A DNA stretch of 64,000 nucleotides, taken from contig NZ_BMEQ01000004.1 in the NCBI RefSeq assembly GCF_014636775.1, positions 124,001-188,000 on the forward strand, written 5' to 3'. The position numbers and the translations under genes are program-made. Positions 16,823 to 25,771 of this stretch are shown in pieces (the first letter of the stretch is position 1; every line of letters begins with the position of its first letter). The DNA comes from Kocuria dechangensis (lineage in GTDB: Bacteria; Actinomycetota; Actinomycetes; Actinomycetales; Micrococcaceae). The notes under the pieces are model-generated. The model saw only the letters and a list, made by a program, of their open reading frames with translations, was not told where the DNA came from and did not search any database.

Positions 16823-19116
16823 GCGAGCCGGGCTCCGACGGGGTGCCGGCGGGACGGCTCACGCGCGTGCTGGGCGTGCGCCACCACGGCCCCGGGTCCG
16901 CCCGCACCGTGGTGGCCGCCCTGGAGGCGATGCACCCGGACGTCGTCCTGGTCGAGGGCCCGCCCGAGGCGGACGACCTCGTGGCGCTGCTGGCGGACCC
17001 GGGGCTGGTGCCCCCGGTGGCGGTGCTGGCGCACGCGGCCGAGCGCCCGTCCCTGGCCGCGTTCTTCCCCCTGGCGGTCTTCTCCCCCGAGTGGCAGGCC
17101 CTGCGCTGGGCGGTCGACCACGGGGTGCGGGTCCGCTTCCTGGACCTGCCGGCGACGCACCGCCTCGCGCTGCGCGCCGCCGAGGAGGAGGCCCGCGGCG
17201 CCGAGGAGGAGGCCCGCGGCGGCGCGGGGCAGGACCGGCAGGAGGACGACGGGGACGGGCCCCCCGCCGTCCCGCCGGCGGACCCGGCCCTGCGCGCCGA
17301 CCCGATCGCGGCCCTGGCCCGGGCCGCCGGCCACGAGGACCCGGAGCGGTGGTGGGACGGCGTCGTGGAGTCCCGGTCCGACGGGGACCCCTTCGACGCG
17401 CTCGCGGAGGCCATGGCGGAACTGCGCCCGCAGGTGCTGGACCCGCAGGAGGAGCCGCTGGACGCCCTGCGGGAGGCGCACATGCGCAAGGTGCTGAGGG
17501 CCGAGCAGCGCAGCGCCCAGCGGATCGCCGTGGTCTGCGGGGCCTTCCACGCGCCGGCGCTGGCGGGCAGGCTCCCGCCCGCCGGCCCGGACAACGCGCT
17601 GCTCAAGGGCCTGCCCAGGCTGAAGTGCACCGCCACCTGGGTGCCGTGGACCCACTCCCGCCTCTCCTGGGACTCCGGCTACGGCGCGGGGATCGACTCC
17701 CCCGGCTGGTACCACCACCTCTTCACCGCACCGGACCGGCCCGTCGCCCGGTGGATGACGAGGGTCGCCGGGCAGCTGCGGGCCCACGACCTCCCGGCCT
17801 CCAGCGCCCACGTCATCGAGTCCGTGCGGCTGGCGGAGACCCTCGCGGCCCTGCGGGGACGGCCCCTGGCCGGGCTCGAGGAGGTGCTCGACGCCGTGCG
17901 CGCCGTGCTGTGCGAGGGCGACGAAACGGCGGTGCGCATGGTCGTCCGGGAGGTCGTGGTGGGCGAGGCCCTGGGGTCCGTCCCGGAGGCCGCGGTCTCC
18001 CTCCCCCTGGAGGCCGACCTCCGGGCCACGGCCCGGCGGCTGCGGCTCCGGCAGAGCCCGGAGGCCCGCTCCCTCGTGCTGGACCTGCGCCAGGACGGAG
18101 ACCTCGAGCGCTCGCAGCTGCTGCACCGGCTGCGGGTCCTCGGCATCGGCTGGGGCACCGCGCAGCCGGTCACCGGCACCGGCACCTTCAAGGAGGGCTG
18201 GGCGCTGCAGTGGCGGCCCGAGCTCGCCGTGGCGGTCGTGGAGGCCTCCCTGTGGGGCACCACCGTCCCCGACGCGGCCGCCGCGCGGCTGGCCCGCCGG
18301 CACGAGGAGCTGGCCGACGTGACCCGGGCGGTCGACGACGCCGTGACCGCCGGCCTGCCCGAGGCCCTGCCCGGGCTGCTCGCGCAACTGGACGCCCTCT
18401 CGGCGCGCACCGCGGACATCGGCCGTCTGCTGGAGGCGTTCCCGCCGCTGGCCCGCGCCCACCGCTACGGCTCCGTCCGGTCACGGGACGCGGCCGACCT
18501 CTCCCACGTGGCCGGGGCCCTTTTGGTGCGGATCTGCTCGGGCCTGGGCCCTGCGACGAGCGGGCTGTCGGACGAGGCCGCCGAGGACGTCCGGGAGCAG
18601 CTGGAGGCCTGCCACCACGCCGTGCCCCTGCTGCGGGACCCGGCCCTGGACGAGCTGTGGGCCGGCGCCCTCGAGGACCTGCTGGGCCGCCACGACCTGC
18701 CCGGGGTGCTGACCGGGCGCCTGGTGCGCCTGCTCCTGGACGCCGGGCGGATCGACGCCGAGGACGCCGCGGGACGGCTGCGCCGCGCCCTGTCCCGCGG
18801 CGCTCCCCCGGTGCAGAAGGCGCACTGGGTCGAGGGCTTCCTCGCCGGCGGGGCGCTGCTGCTGATCCACGACGACCGGCTCCTGGGCGTCCTGGACGAC
18901 TGGGTCGGTTCGCTGGCGCCCCAGGAGTTCGTGGACGCCCTGCCGTACCTGCGCCGCACCTTCGGGGCCTTCGAACCCGCCGAGAAGCGCCGGATCGTCG
19001 AGGCCGCGGGGCACCGGCGGACCCCCGGCCGCGACGGGCCCGCGGCCGAGCAGGAGCTGCTCGCCGGGGCGGCCGACGTCCTCGCCACCGTCCGCACCCT
19101 GTTGGGAGTCCCATGA
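16819..19116 (+). CDS. DUF5682 family protein (YehM-like)
   Basis: A 765-residue soluble protein that begins RVLGVRHHGPGSARTVVAAL and has VLVEGPPEADDLV soon after. These N-terminal motifs mark DUF5682, whose E. coli member is YehM. HHGPG and EGPPE resemble a small TIM-like or amidohydrolase-like active-site region, but no enzyme activity is established. An acidic, repetitive loop (two copies of EEEARG at about 122-137) splits the N-terminal domain; the remainder is helical. It overlaps the ATPase gene by four bases (GTGA) and the VWA gene by four (ATGA). Confidence 0.8.
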   Translation: MSEPGSDGVPAGRLTRVLGVRHHGPGSARTVVAALEAMHPDVVLVEGPPEADDLVALLADPGLVPPVAVLAHAAERPSLAAFFPLAVFSPEWQALRWAVDHGVRVRFLDLPATHRLALRAAEEEARGAEEEARGGAGQDRQEDDGDGPPAVPPADPALRADPIAALARAAGHEDPERWWDGVVESRSDGDPFDALAEAMAELRPQVLDPQEEPLDALREAHMRKVLRAEQRSAQRIAVVCGAFHAPALAGRLPPAGPDNALLKGLPRLKCTATWVPWTHSRLSWDSGYGAGIDSPGWYHHLFTAPDRPVARWMTRVAGQLRAHDLPASSAHVIESVRLAETLAALRGRPLAGLEEVLDAVRAVLCEGDETAVRMVVREVVVGEALGSVPEAAVSLPLEADLRATARRLRLRQSPEARSLVLDLRQDGDLERSQLLHRLRVLGIGWGTAQPVTGTGTFKEGWALQWRPELAVAVVEASLWGTTVPDAAAARLARRHEELADVTRAVDDAVTAGLPEALPGLLAQLDALSARTADIGRLLEAFPPLARAHRYGSVRSRDAADLSHVAGALLVRICSGLGPATSGLSDEAAEDVREQLEACHHAVPLLRDPALDELWAGALEDLLGRHDLPGVLTGRLVRLLLDAGRIDAEDAAGRLRRALSRGAPPVQKAHWVEGFLAGGALLLIHDDRLLGVLDDWVGSLAPQEFVDALPYLRRTFGAFEPAEKRRIVEAAGHRRTPGRDGPAAEQELLAGAADVLATVRTLLGVP

Positions 19117-20312
19117 GCCAGGTCGACGACACCGAACGGCGGCGCCGGTGGCGGCTGATGGTGGGCGGCGACCGCCCGTCGTCGGCCGCCGCGTGCACGG
19201 GCGCCGGAGGGCTCCCCCTCTCGCCCGACGACCGCGCCGTCGACGAGGCGCTCGGCGCCCTGTACGACGGCGACGGGGCGCCGTCCGGGCGGAGCCGGCG
19301 CGGGGGCCTGGGCGCCTCCGCGCCCGCGCTGACCCGGTGGCTGGGCGACATCCGCACCTACTTCCCGTCCACCGTGGTGCAGGTGATGCAGAAGGACGCC
19401 ATCGAGCGGCTCGACCTCAGGGCGCTGCTGCTGGAGCCGGAGCTCCTCGGCGCCCTGGAGCCGGACGTCCACCTGGTGAGCACCCTCGTCAGCCTCGGCC
19501 ACCTCATGCCCGAGCAGTCCCGGCACACCGCCCGCGAGGTGGTGGGCCGGGTCGTGAAGGAGGTCGAGGAGCGGATCGCCGAGCCCACGCGGACCGCCGT
19601 GCGCGGCGCCCTGGACCGCTCCGCGCGCACCCGCCGCCCCCGGCCCGCCGACATCGACTGGAACCGCACCGTCCGCGCCAACCTCCGGCACTGGCTGCCG
19701 GAGCACCGGACGGTGGTCCCCGAGACCCTGATCGGCTACGCCCGGCGCAGCACCAGGGTGGAGCGGGAGATCGTCCTGGCCGTGGACCGGTCGGGGTCCA
19801 TGGCCGAGTCCGTGGTCTACTCCGCGATCTTCGGGGCGGTCATGGCCTCCATCCGGTCGGTGAGGACGTCGATGGTGGTCTTCGACACGAACGTCGTGGA
19901 CCTCACCGACCAGCTGGGCGACCCGGTCGAGGTGCTGTTCGCCACCCAGCTGGGCGGCGGCACCGACATCAACCGGGCGGTCGCCTACTGCCAGGAGCTC
20001 ATCACGCGGCCCGAGGAGACCCTCTTCGTCCTGATCTCGGACCTCTACGAGGGCGGAGTGCGGGAGGAGCTGCTGCGCCGGGTGCGGCAGCTCTCCGGGT
20101 CGGGGGTGCAGGTGGTGGTGCTGCTGGCGCTCAGCGACTCCGGCGCCCCCTCCTACGACCAGGACGTCGCCGGCGCCCTGGCCCAGCTCGGCGTGCCGGC
20201 CTTCGCCTGCACCCCGGACGCCTTCCCCGACCTGCTGGCCACGGCGCTCTCGCACGGGGACGTGGCCGGATGGGCGGAGCGGTTCGAGGAGCGGCGCGCC
20301 GCGGGTGCGTGA
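19113..20312 (+). CDS. VWA-domain protein (YehP-like)
   Basis: A 399-residue protein with a helical N-terminal half and a C-terminal von Willebrand A domain. The metal-ion-dependent adhesion site is complete: D225-x-S227-x-S229 in VDRSGSM, the threonine in GGGTDIN (about 282) and the aspartate in LISDLYEGG (about 309). VWA proteins paired with MoxR ATPases are the usual partner or substrate-binding arm of the complex, as with RavA-ViaA. It is the last gene of the operon. The length is close to E. coli YehP, a comparison made from memory. Confidence 0.85.
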   Translation: MSQVDDTERRRRWRLMVGGDRPSSAAACTGAGGLPLSPDDRAVDEALGALYDGDGAPSGRSRRGGLGASAPALTRWLGDIRTYFPSTVVQVMQKDAIERLDLRALLLEPELLGALEPDVHLVSTLVSLGHLMPEQSRHTAREVVGRVVKEVEERIAEPTRTAVRGALDRSARTRRPRPADIDWNRTVRANLRHWLPEHRTVVPETLIGYARRSTRVEREIVLAVDRSGSMAESVVYSAIFGAVMASIRSVRTSMVVFDTNVVDLTDQLGDPVEVLFATQLGGGTDINRAVAYCQELITRPEETLFVLISDLYEGGVREELLRRVRQLSGSGVQVVVLLALSDSGAPSYDQDVAGALAQLGVPAFACTPDAFPDLLATALSHGDVAGWAERFEERRAAGA

Positions 20313-20412
20313 CGCCGCCGGGCGGGGAGGACGACTCCGGCCCGCGAGGGGGCCTCGCGATTCCTGCAACCGTCAGTATCCTGTCATCACACCCGAACCC
20401 GAGGACGGACCC

Positions 20413-20700
20413 ATGGAACCCCCAGTCACCTCCCCCCGCCCGCCCGAGCCCGAGGAGGACGCCACGCCCCTCCCCGCGACCGTGGTGGACCTGGCGGCCG
20501 GCCAGGCCCAGATCACCCCCGTGGTCGTCGACGGCGAGGACCGCTACGAGATCGAGCTGCCCGACGCGCCCCTGCGCGAGGACGACGTCGAGAGCCTGGC
20601 CGTCGCGCTCCACGCGGCGCAGGCCGGCTCCGCGGTGCTCGTCGACGTGGAGGACTACATCGAGGCGGTGGGACCGCCCGGGCCCGACCCGGAGCAGTAG
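20413..20700 (+). CDS. Small acidic hypothetical protein
   Basis: A 95-residue acidic protein with a Pro/Glu-rich start, then the strand-helix pattern DRYEIELPDAPLREDDVESL and a Pro-rich end. No family was recognised. Codon usage is normal for the genome, and the ATG follows GGACGGACCC, a weak ribosome site. It stands alone after the VWA gene. Confidence 0.6.
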   Translation: MEPPVTSPRPPEPEEDATPLPATVVDLAAGQAQITPVVVDGEDRYEIELPDAPLREDDVESLAVALHAAQAGSAVLVDVEDYIEAVGPPGPDPEQ

Positions 20701-20786
20701 GTCCGGCCCCGCCCCCGCCTCTCCTGGGTCCCCGTACCCGGGCGCCCGGTGCTCCGGACGCGGGCCGCAACAGAGCCCTCGTGCGT

Positions 20787-20800
20787 TGTGCGTTCGCACA
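20787..20800. promoter_or_regulatory. Second copy of the TGTGCG-N2-CGCACA palindrome
   Basis: TGTGCGTTCGCACA lies nine bases upstream of a TAGGGT -10-like box (20809-20814) that could drive the secreted-protein gene at 20901. Its core matches the palindrome at 12892-12907, suggesting one regulator for both. Confidence 0.45.
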
Positions 20801-20900
20801 CGGAGCCCTAGGGTGGGCCGGGAGGGGAGTCGTTCCGAGGTTCCCACCCGCCCCTCGCCCCCCGCTCCTGGGTCGGGAACCCACAGCACAGGAGCGTCCT

Positions 20901-21320
20901 ATGCACCGGTCCGGTCGAGTCCTCGCGGGGGCGGTCGTCCTCGTCGCCACCGCCTTTCCGCTCGCGGGAGCCCACGCGGCCCCCGCCGACGTCACCCGGG
21001 GGTCCTACTCCGGGATGACCTTCACCGGCTGCGCCGGAGAGCAGGTGAGCATCTCCGGGACGTACACCAGGGTCCGGATGCAGCACGCCGACGGCAGCCA
21101 CGAGGTCCGCGACCAGGTGCACGGCACCGGCGCCGGCTCCGACGGCAGCCCGTACGTCTACCGTGAGACCGCGAGCTTCGGCTACGTGGACTACCGGCCG
21201 ATGGAGCACTACCGCCGCACGATCCTGCTGGTGAGCACCGGCCCGCAGCCGAACCTGCGCGCGGAGACGACCATCAGCGACGGGGTCCTGGTCGCCGCCG
21301 AGGCGGTCTGCACCGGCTGA
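20901..21320 (+). CDS. Small secreted protein
   Basis: A 139-residue protein with a clear Sec signal peptide: basic start, hydrophobic stretch AGAVVLVATAFPLAGA and an AHA cleavage site at about residue 26. The mature part is rich in Tyr, Ser and Thr and has two cysteines, one in TGCAGEQ and one four residues from the end, which could form a disulphide. No family was recognised. The ATG follows AGGAGCG. A palindrome shared with the SWIM operon precedes its likely promoter. Confidence 0.7.
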   Translation: MHRSGRVLAGAVVLVATAFPLAGAHAAPADVTRGSYSGMTFTGCAGEQVSISGTYTRVRMQHADGSHEVRDQVHGTGAGSDGSPYVYRETASFGYVDYRPMEHYRRTILLVSTGPQPNLRAETTISDGVLVAAEAVCTG

Positions 21321-21486
21321 GCGGCGGCCCTCCGCCCGCGCCCGGCCGCGCGGGCGGCGCCTCCGCCGAAGGGTGCGCCCGGCCGCGGGCGTCCTGGCCA
21401 CGGGCGTCCCCCGTGCTGTCCCGGGTCTGTGGTTGACTGCCGGGAGATCCATTCCGGTGACCGACGACCTGGAGGGCCGACGACCC

Positions 21487-22230
21487 ATGGCTTCTGGCGA
21501 GCTCGACCCCTCCTCCGGGGTCCCCCTGTACCGGCAGATCAAGGACATCCTGCGCACGGAGGTCGCGGAGGGGGTCGCGGATCCCCAGAAGCCGATGACC
21601 GAGGCGCAGCTGCTCGACCGGTTCGGGGTGAGCCGGGCCCCCATCCGCCAGGCCCTCAAGGAGCTCGCGAGCGAGGGCTACGTCTACCGGAAGCAGGGCA
21701 GGGGGACGTTCCCGGTCACGGGCGCCCGGGTGCACCGGCCGGCCGACGTGCGGCCGGGGGCGCTGTACCAGTACCTCTCCGAGAGCGGGCTGCACCCGGC
21801 CTCCAAGGTCTCCGGCATCGAGCGGGTGGAGCCGCCCGCCCACATCCGGCACCGCCTGGGGATCACAGCGCACGAGCGGCTCCTGCACTTCACCCGCCTG
21901 ATCTCGGCCGAGGACGAGCCGCTGGTCGAGGCGAGCGTCTACATCCGGGCGCCCGAGGGCTTCAGCCCCACGGCCGGGGAGCTGGAGGGCACGGGCTCCG
22001 CCTTCGAGCTGCTGGAGCGGGAGTTCGGCATCACCCTCGACCGGGCCGAGCACGAGGCCTGGGCGACGGCGGCGACCGCCGAGCACGCGGCGACCTTCGG
22101 CGTGCTCGAGGGGAGCCCGCTGCTCGTCATCGAGACGACCTTCTACACGACGGGCGGCCTGCCCGCGGGATGGCGGTCCGCGGTGCACCGGGCCGAGGAC
22201 TTCAAGTACCGCTTCGTCACGAGCCGGTGA
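21487..22230 (+). CDS. GntR-family regulator, HutC/UTRA type
   Basis: A 247-residue transcription factor. It has an N-terminal GntR winged helix (VPLYRQIKDIL, then LLDRFGVSRAPIRQALKEL and GYVYRKQGRGTF) and a C-terminal UTRA effector domain ending EDFKYRFVTSR. HutC-type members respond to small acids, sugars or histidine-pathway compounds. The start is the ATG with GGAGGG at 21471-21476. It is transcribed toward the catabolic genes and is the best candidate to control them, probably through the AT-rich imperfect inverted repeat at 22387-22403. Confidence 0.88.
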   Translation: MASGELDPSSGVPLYRQIKDILRTEVAEGVADPQKPMTEAQLLDRFGVSRAPIRQALKELASEGYVYRKQGRGTFPVTGARVHRPADVRPGALYQYLSESGLHPASKVSGIERVEPPAHIRHRLGITAHERLLHFTRLISAEDEPLVEASVYIRAPEGFSPTAGELEGTGSAFELLEREFGITLDRAEHEAWATAATAEHAATFGVLEGSPLLVIETTFYTTGGLPAGWRSAVHRAEDFKYRFVTSR

Positions 22231-22597
22231 TCCCCCCGGCGGCGCACAGGGTCCACCCGGTCGCCTGAGCCCCCGGCCACGACGTCGGCCATCCTCCCGC
22301 CCACCCGCGGGTCGAGAACCCCTCCCCCAGAACCCGCAGCACCGGCCTCCGCCGGGAGACCCTTCCTTGACTTTCGCCTTACACCGTGTCAATTTAGTAG
22401 ACAACGTAAGAGAGATCACATTCCCAGGCAGTGGACTACGGCCCAGAGGCGGACTTCGGGCCCCCCGGTGCACTGACTCCTTCGACCACAGCCGCCTGCA
22501 CCGAGTTCGGCGAGGAGTTCCTCCAGAGGCCGCGGTGCATCATCCTTCCCAGCGCGTCATGCCGCAACCGGCGCGACGCTGACGAAAGGTTGTGCCA
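22231..22597 (+). promoter_or_regulatory. Regulatory gap between gntR and the catabolic genes
   Basis: 367 bp without a gene. It contains TTGACT at 22367-22372 and an AT-rich patch, CAATTTAGTAGACA, at 22390-22403 that could hold the -10. Around it GTC-N9-GAC (22388-22402) forms an imperfect inverted repeat, a plausible operator for the adjacent GntR protein. A ribosome site GAAAGG is at 22584-22589, eight bases before the first catabolic gene. Confidence 0.45.
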
Positions 22598-23587
22598 ATG
22601 ACGGATACAACGACTGTCACCAGCAAGACCATCAACACGGTGCTCGGCCCCGTCCCCGCTGACGAACTGGGGGTGGTCGCGGTCCACGAGGCCCTGCTCT
22701 CCGTGGTTCCGGGCGCGGAGCACGCGTACGACATCACCATGGACCGGGCCGAGATCTTCGAGATCCTGGCCGCGAAGCTGACGGACTTCCGCGAGGCCGG
22801 CGGCCGGACGATCGTGGACAGCACGGGCATGTTCCACGGCCGCGACGTGAACCTGTACGAGGCGCTCTCGCGCTCGACCGGCGTGCACATCGTCGCCTCG
22901 ACGGGCATGGGCCCCGAGGAGATGCTCGGGGGCTACTTCCTGACGCCGCAGACCAACCCGCCGACGCCGTGGCCGGCCGAGAAGTTCGCCGACCTCTTCA
23001 CCAAGGAGGTCATCGAGGGCATGGTCGTCCCCCGCGTGGAGCGGCGCGGCGCCGCGGGCATCGTGGCCACCACGGCCACCCGCGAGGGCATGACCCCCAC
23101 CGACGAGAGTCTGTTCCGCGGCGCGGCCCGGACCGCCCTGGCCACGGGCGTCCCGGTCTCCATCCGGTACGGGAAGGACGCGCTGCACGACCTCGGCGTC
23201 GTCCTGGACGAGCAGCTCCCGGCCGACCGGGTCGTCGTCGGCGGGCTCGACCGCAGGGATGCGGTCGCCGCCGGGGCGCCCCTGGAGGTCGCCCGCCGGG
23301 GCGCCTTCGTCGCCCTGGACCACGTGGGCCTGGACGACGACGAGGACCACGTGGACGACCGCGAGCGCGCGGCCCTGCTCCTCGAGCTCGTCGAGGCCGG
23401 CCACGGCCACCAGATCCTGCTCTCGAGCAGCGCGATCGGCGTGGCCAAGGGACACCCGGACTACGAGCTGCCGTTCGGCTACGTCGCCTCGACGTTCGTG
23501 CCCTTCGCGAAGTCGGCGGGGCTCACCGACGAGGACGCCCGGCGGATCCTCGTGGACAACCCGCGGAACCTGCTGACCCTGCGCTGA
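22598..23587 (+). CDS. Phosphotriesterase-family paralogue with lost metal site
   Basis: A 329-residue protein of the PTE/PHP amidohydrolase fold. It is a clear paralogue of the next gene: INTVLGPVPADELG and GRTIVDSTGMFHGRDV match it closely. Compared with that neighbour, five of the six binuclear-metal ligands are replaced: the second His of HxH is Ala32, the bridging Lys is Ala157, the next two His are Arg190 and Gly216, and the catalytic Asp is Ser278. Only His30 remains. It should not bind the usual metals and may serve as a structural partner. The start ATG has GAAAGG eight bases upstream. Confidence 0.8.
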   Translation: MTDTTTVTSKTINTVLGPVPADELGVVAVHEALLSVVPGAEHAYDITMDRAEIFEILAAKLTDFREAGGRTIVDSTGMFHGRDVNLYEALSRSTGVHIVASTGMGPEEMLGGYFLTPQTNPPTPWPAEKFADLFTKEVIEGMVVPRVERRGAAGIVATTATREGMTPTDESLFRGAARTALATGVPVSIRYGKDALHDLGVVLDEQLPADRVVVGGLDRRDAVAAGAPLEVARRGAFVALDHVGLDDDEDHVDDRERAALLLELVEAGHGHQILLSSSAIGVAKGHPDYELPFGYVASTFVPFAKSAGLTDEDARRILVDNPRNLLTLR

Positions 23588-23622
23588 GAACGCGCGCCCA
23601 CATCATTCTTTCCAACTGTTAG

Positions 23623-24585
23623 GTGAAGCTCTTGTCGAGAATCAACACGGTGCTGGGACCGGTCCCGGCCGAAGAACTCGGATACGTGGCCGTCCACGAG
23701 CACATCGGGTACGGCATGCCCGGCTCCGAGCTGGACACGAAGTGGTGGAAGACGCCCGAGCAGCGGTACGAGGAGACCGTGCCGAAGCTGCGGCAGTTCC
23801 ACGAGTACGGCGGTCGCACGTTCGTCGACGCCACGGGCATCTGCAACGGCCGCGACGTCGACTACTACAAGTCGCTGTCCGAGAAGACCGGGGTGCACAT
23901 CGTCGCCTGCACGGGCTTCGTCGGCGGCGACACCGCGCTGCCGCACTTCTCGCGGGCGTCGGTGGACTACCTGGCCCGCCACTTCGTCCACGAGATCACG
24001 GTCGGGATCGGGAGCACCGGATCCAAGGCCGGCGTCATCAAGGTCGGCGTCAGCCGCGGTGGCCGCATGACGGAGCTGGACAAGCGGATCTACCGCGCCG
24101 CCGCCCGCGCCGCCGTCGCCACCGGGGTGCCGGTCCTCACCCACCTGGCCATCGACCCCGAGCCCGCGGTGAACATCTTCCACGAGGAGGGCCTGTCGCT
24201 GGACCGCGTGCTCTTCGGGCACGTCGACGACGGCGTGAACGCCGAGAAGACCCCGGACCGGTGGATCATCGAGCAGGGCGGCCGCCTCGGCTTCGACACG
24301 TTCGGCTACGAGACCGAGCTCCCGGACCCGCCGTTCTGGGCCCGCCCCCGCAAGGACCGCATGGACCATTTCCTCCGCTTCGTCAAGGGCGGCCACTCGG
24401 ACAGGGTCCTCGCCTCGGCCGACGCGAACTGCAGCCCGCTGGGCTGGCCGGGCGTGAAGGGCCACACCGTGAACTACATCTTCGAGGTCCTGATCCCCGA
24501 GCTGCGCCACAACGCCGTCGACGAGGACACGATCACCCGGATCTTCGTCGACAACCCGGCCGACTTCCTGTCGATCCGCAGCTGA
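23623..24585 (+). CDS. Phosphotriesterase-family metallohydrolase (intact site)
   Basis: A 320-residue TIM-barrel metallohydrolase with all six ligands of the phosphotriesterase family: H25 and H27 (VHEHIG), K140 (AGVIKVGVS), H174 (VLTHLA), H200 (FGHVDDG) and D267 (ASADANC). Natural members are mostly lactonases or esterases; activity on organophosphates is not implied. The start is uncertain: GTG at 23623 has no ribosome site, while TTG at 23632 is preceded by AGGTGA five bases away and would give a protein starting at SRINTVLG. It follows its degenerate paralogue by 35 bp. Confidence 0.87.
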   Translation: MKLLSRINTVLGPVPAEELGYVAVHEHIGYGMPGSELDTKWWKTPEQRYEETVPKLRQFHEYGGRTFVDATGICNGRDVDYYKSLSEKTGVHIVACTGFVGGDTALPHFSRASVDYLARHFVHEITVGIGSTGSKAGVIKVGVSRGGRMTELDKRIYRAAARAAVATGVPVLTHLAIDPEPAVNIFHEEGLSLDRVLFGHVDDGVNAEKTPDRWIIEQGGRLGFDTFGYETELPDPPFWARPRKDRMDHFLRFVKGGHSDRVLASADANCSPLGWPGVKGHTVNYIFEVLIPELRHNAVDEDTITRIFVDNPADFLSIRS

Positions 24586-24654
24586 TTCCCCGCCCGACCA
24601 GCACACATCCCAGTTCTTCCAGGCACGTCCTGGCACACGAAAGAGAATGAAGAC

Positions 24655-25767
24655 ATGAAGGCTTCTGACATCAAGAACCTCAAGATCGCGATCATCGGCG
24701 CGGGGTACGGCGGCGCCGCGGCGGCCAAGGCCCTGAGCCTGCTCGGCGCCGACGTCACCGTGTACGAGCAGGCGGCCCAGATCGGGGAGGTCGGCGCCGG
24801 CATCGGCCTGCGTCCGGCCACCATGCACCGCTTCCGCCAGTGGGGGATCTTCGACGCGATCGCGAAGGTGAGCTCCCCGAGCGACTACTTCGAGATCCTC
24901 ACGGCCACCGGTGACCCGATCATGAAGGACACCTGGCCGGAGTTCGGCGAGGAGACCCACACCTACCTGATCCACCGCGGGGACTTCATCGAGGCCCTGC
25001 TCGGAGTGCTCCCCGAGGGCATGGTGAAGCTCGGCCACAAGCTGGAGAGGATCGAGGACAAGGGCGACCGCTCCGTCCTCACCTTCACCAACGGCGAGAC
25101 CGCCGAGGCCGACCTGGTGGTCGGCGCCGACGGCATCAAGTCGGTGGTGCGGCAGCAGCTGTTCAGCGACAAGGGGCCCGTGTTCTCCGGCGAGCACGCC
25201 TACCGCGCGGTGGTCTCCCTCGACGACGCCCACGGGATGATCGACGACGACAACCTCCGGATGTACATCGGCAAGGGCACCAAGGTCTACCTGCTGCCGC
25301 TGCGCCACCGCAACCAGGTGTCCTTCGACATCACCGCCCTGGCCCCGGACAGCACCTGGGCGCCGAAGATCACGAAGGAGGATCTCCTGGCGACGGTCGA
25401 GGGCTTCGACGAGCGGATCGTGGAGATGACCCGCGACCTCGACATGGACACCGTGAACATCCGTGCCGTGTACGACATCGACCCGGTCGGCACGTGGCAC
25501 TCCGACTCGGTGGTGCTCCTGGGCGACGCGGCCCACTCGATGCTGCACCACCAGGGCCAGGGCGCGAACTCGGCCATCGAGGACGCCGGCGCCCTCGCCG
25601 ACGCCCTCGCGGAGGCCGATTCCGTCAAGGAGGCACTGGCCCTGTACCAGGCCACCCGCAAGCCGGTGACGGACGAGCTGCAGCGCATCTCCCGCCAGGG
25701 GTGGACCGAGGACGAGGTCGAGGACGTCTTCCCCGGCCAGAAGCCCTCGGCCCGGTCGCAGGCCTGA
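24655..25767 (+). CDS. FAD-dependent monooxygenase (group A, salicylate hydroxylase-like)
   Basis: A 370-residue flavoprotein. It has the Rossmann motif GAGYGG (G15-x-G17-x-x-G20), the DG motif in VVGADGIKSVVR (about 157) and GDAAHSMLHHQGQGANSAIED (about 290), the FAD ribityl-binding stretch. These three motifs define single-component aromatic hydroxylases that use NAD(P)H and O2. The substrate is probably a small aromatic or heteroaromatic acid, but this is inference. A 69-bp gap with AAAGAG precedes the ATG. The esterase gene follows after four bases, so the two are one transcript. Confidence 0.88.
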   Translation: MKASDIKNLKIAIIGAGYGGAAAAKALSLLGADVTVYEQAAQIGEVGAGIGLRPATMHRFRQWGIFDAIAKVSSPSDYFEILTATGDPIMKDTWPEFGEETHTYLIHRGDFIEALLGVLPEGMVKLGHKLERIEDKGDRSVLTFTNGETAEADLVVGADGIKSVVRQQLFSDKGPVFSGEHAYRAVVSLDDAHGMIDDDNLRMYIGKGTKVYLLPLRHRNQVSFDITALAPDSTWAPKITKEDLLATVEGFDERIVEMTRDLDMDTVNIRAVYDIDPVGTWHSDSVVLLGDAAHSMLHHQGQGANSAIEDAGALADALAEADSVKEALALYQATRKPVTDELQRISRQGWTEDEVEDVFPGQKPSARSQA

Positions 25768-25771
25768 CGCC

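Noticed and set aside
17091-20312. Open frame of 1073 codons covering the DUF5682 gene and running into the VWA gene
   Set aside because: Only its last 400 codons are the VWA protein, which starts with ATGA overlap at 19113. The upstream part is an out-of-frame shadow of DUF5682.
20787-20800. LexA/SOS box or CRP/GlxR site
   Set aside because: The palindrome TGTGCG-N2-CGCACA does not fit GAAC-N4-GTTC, and its TGTG to CACA spacing is six rather than eight.
23623-24585. Organophosphate hydrolase activity for the intact phosphotriesterase-family protein
   Set aside because: Most family members are lactonases or esterases, and the cluster context suggests catabolism of an organic acid. Nothing in the sequence favours organophosphates.
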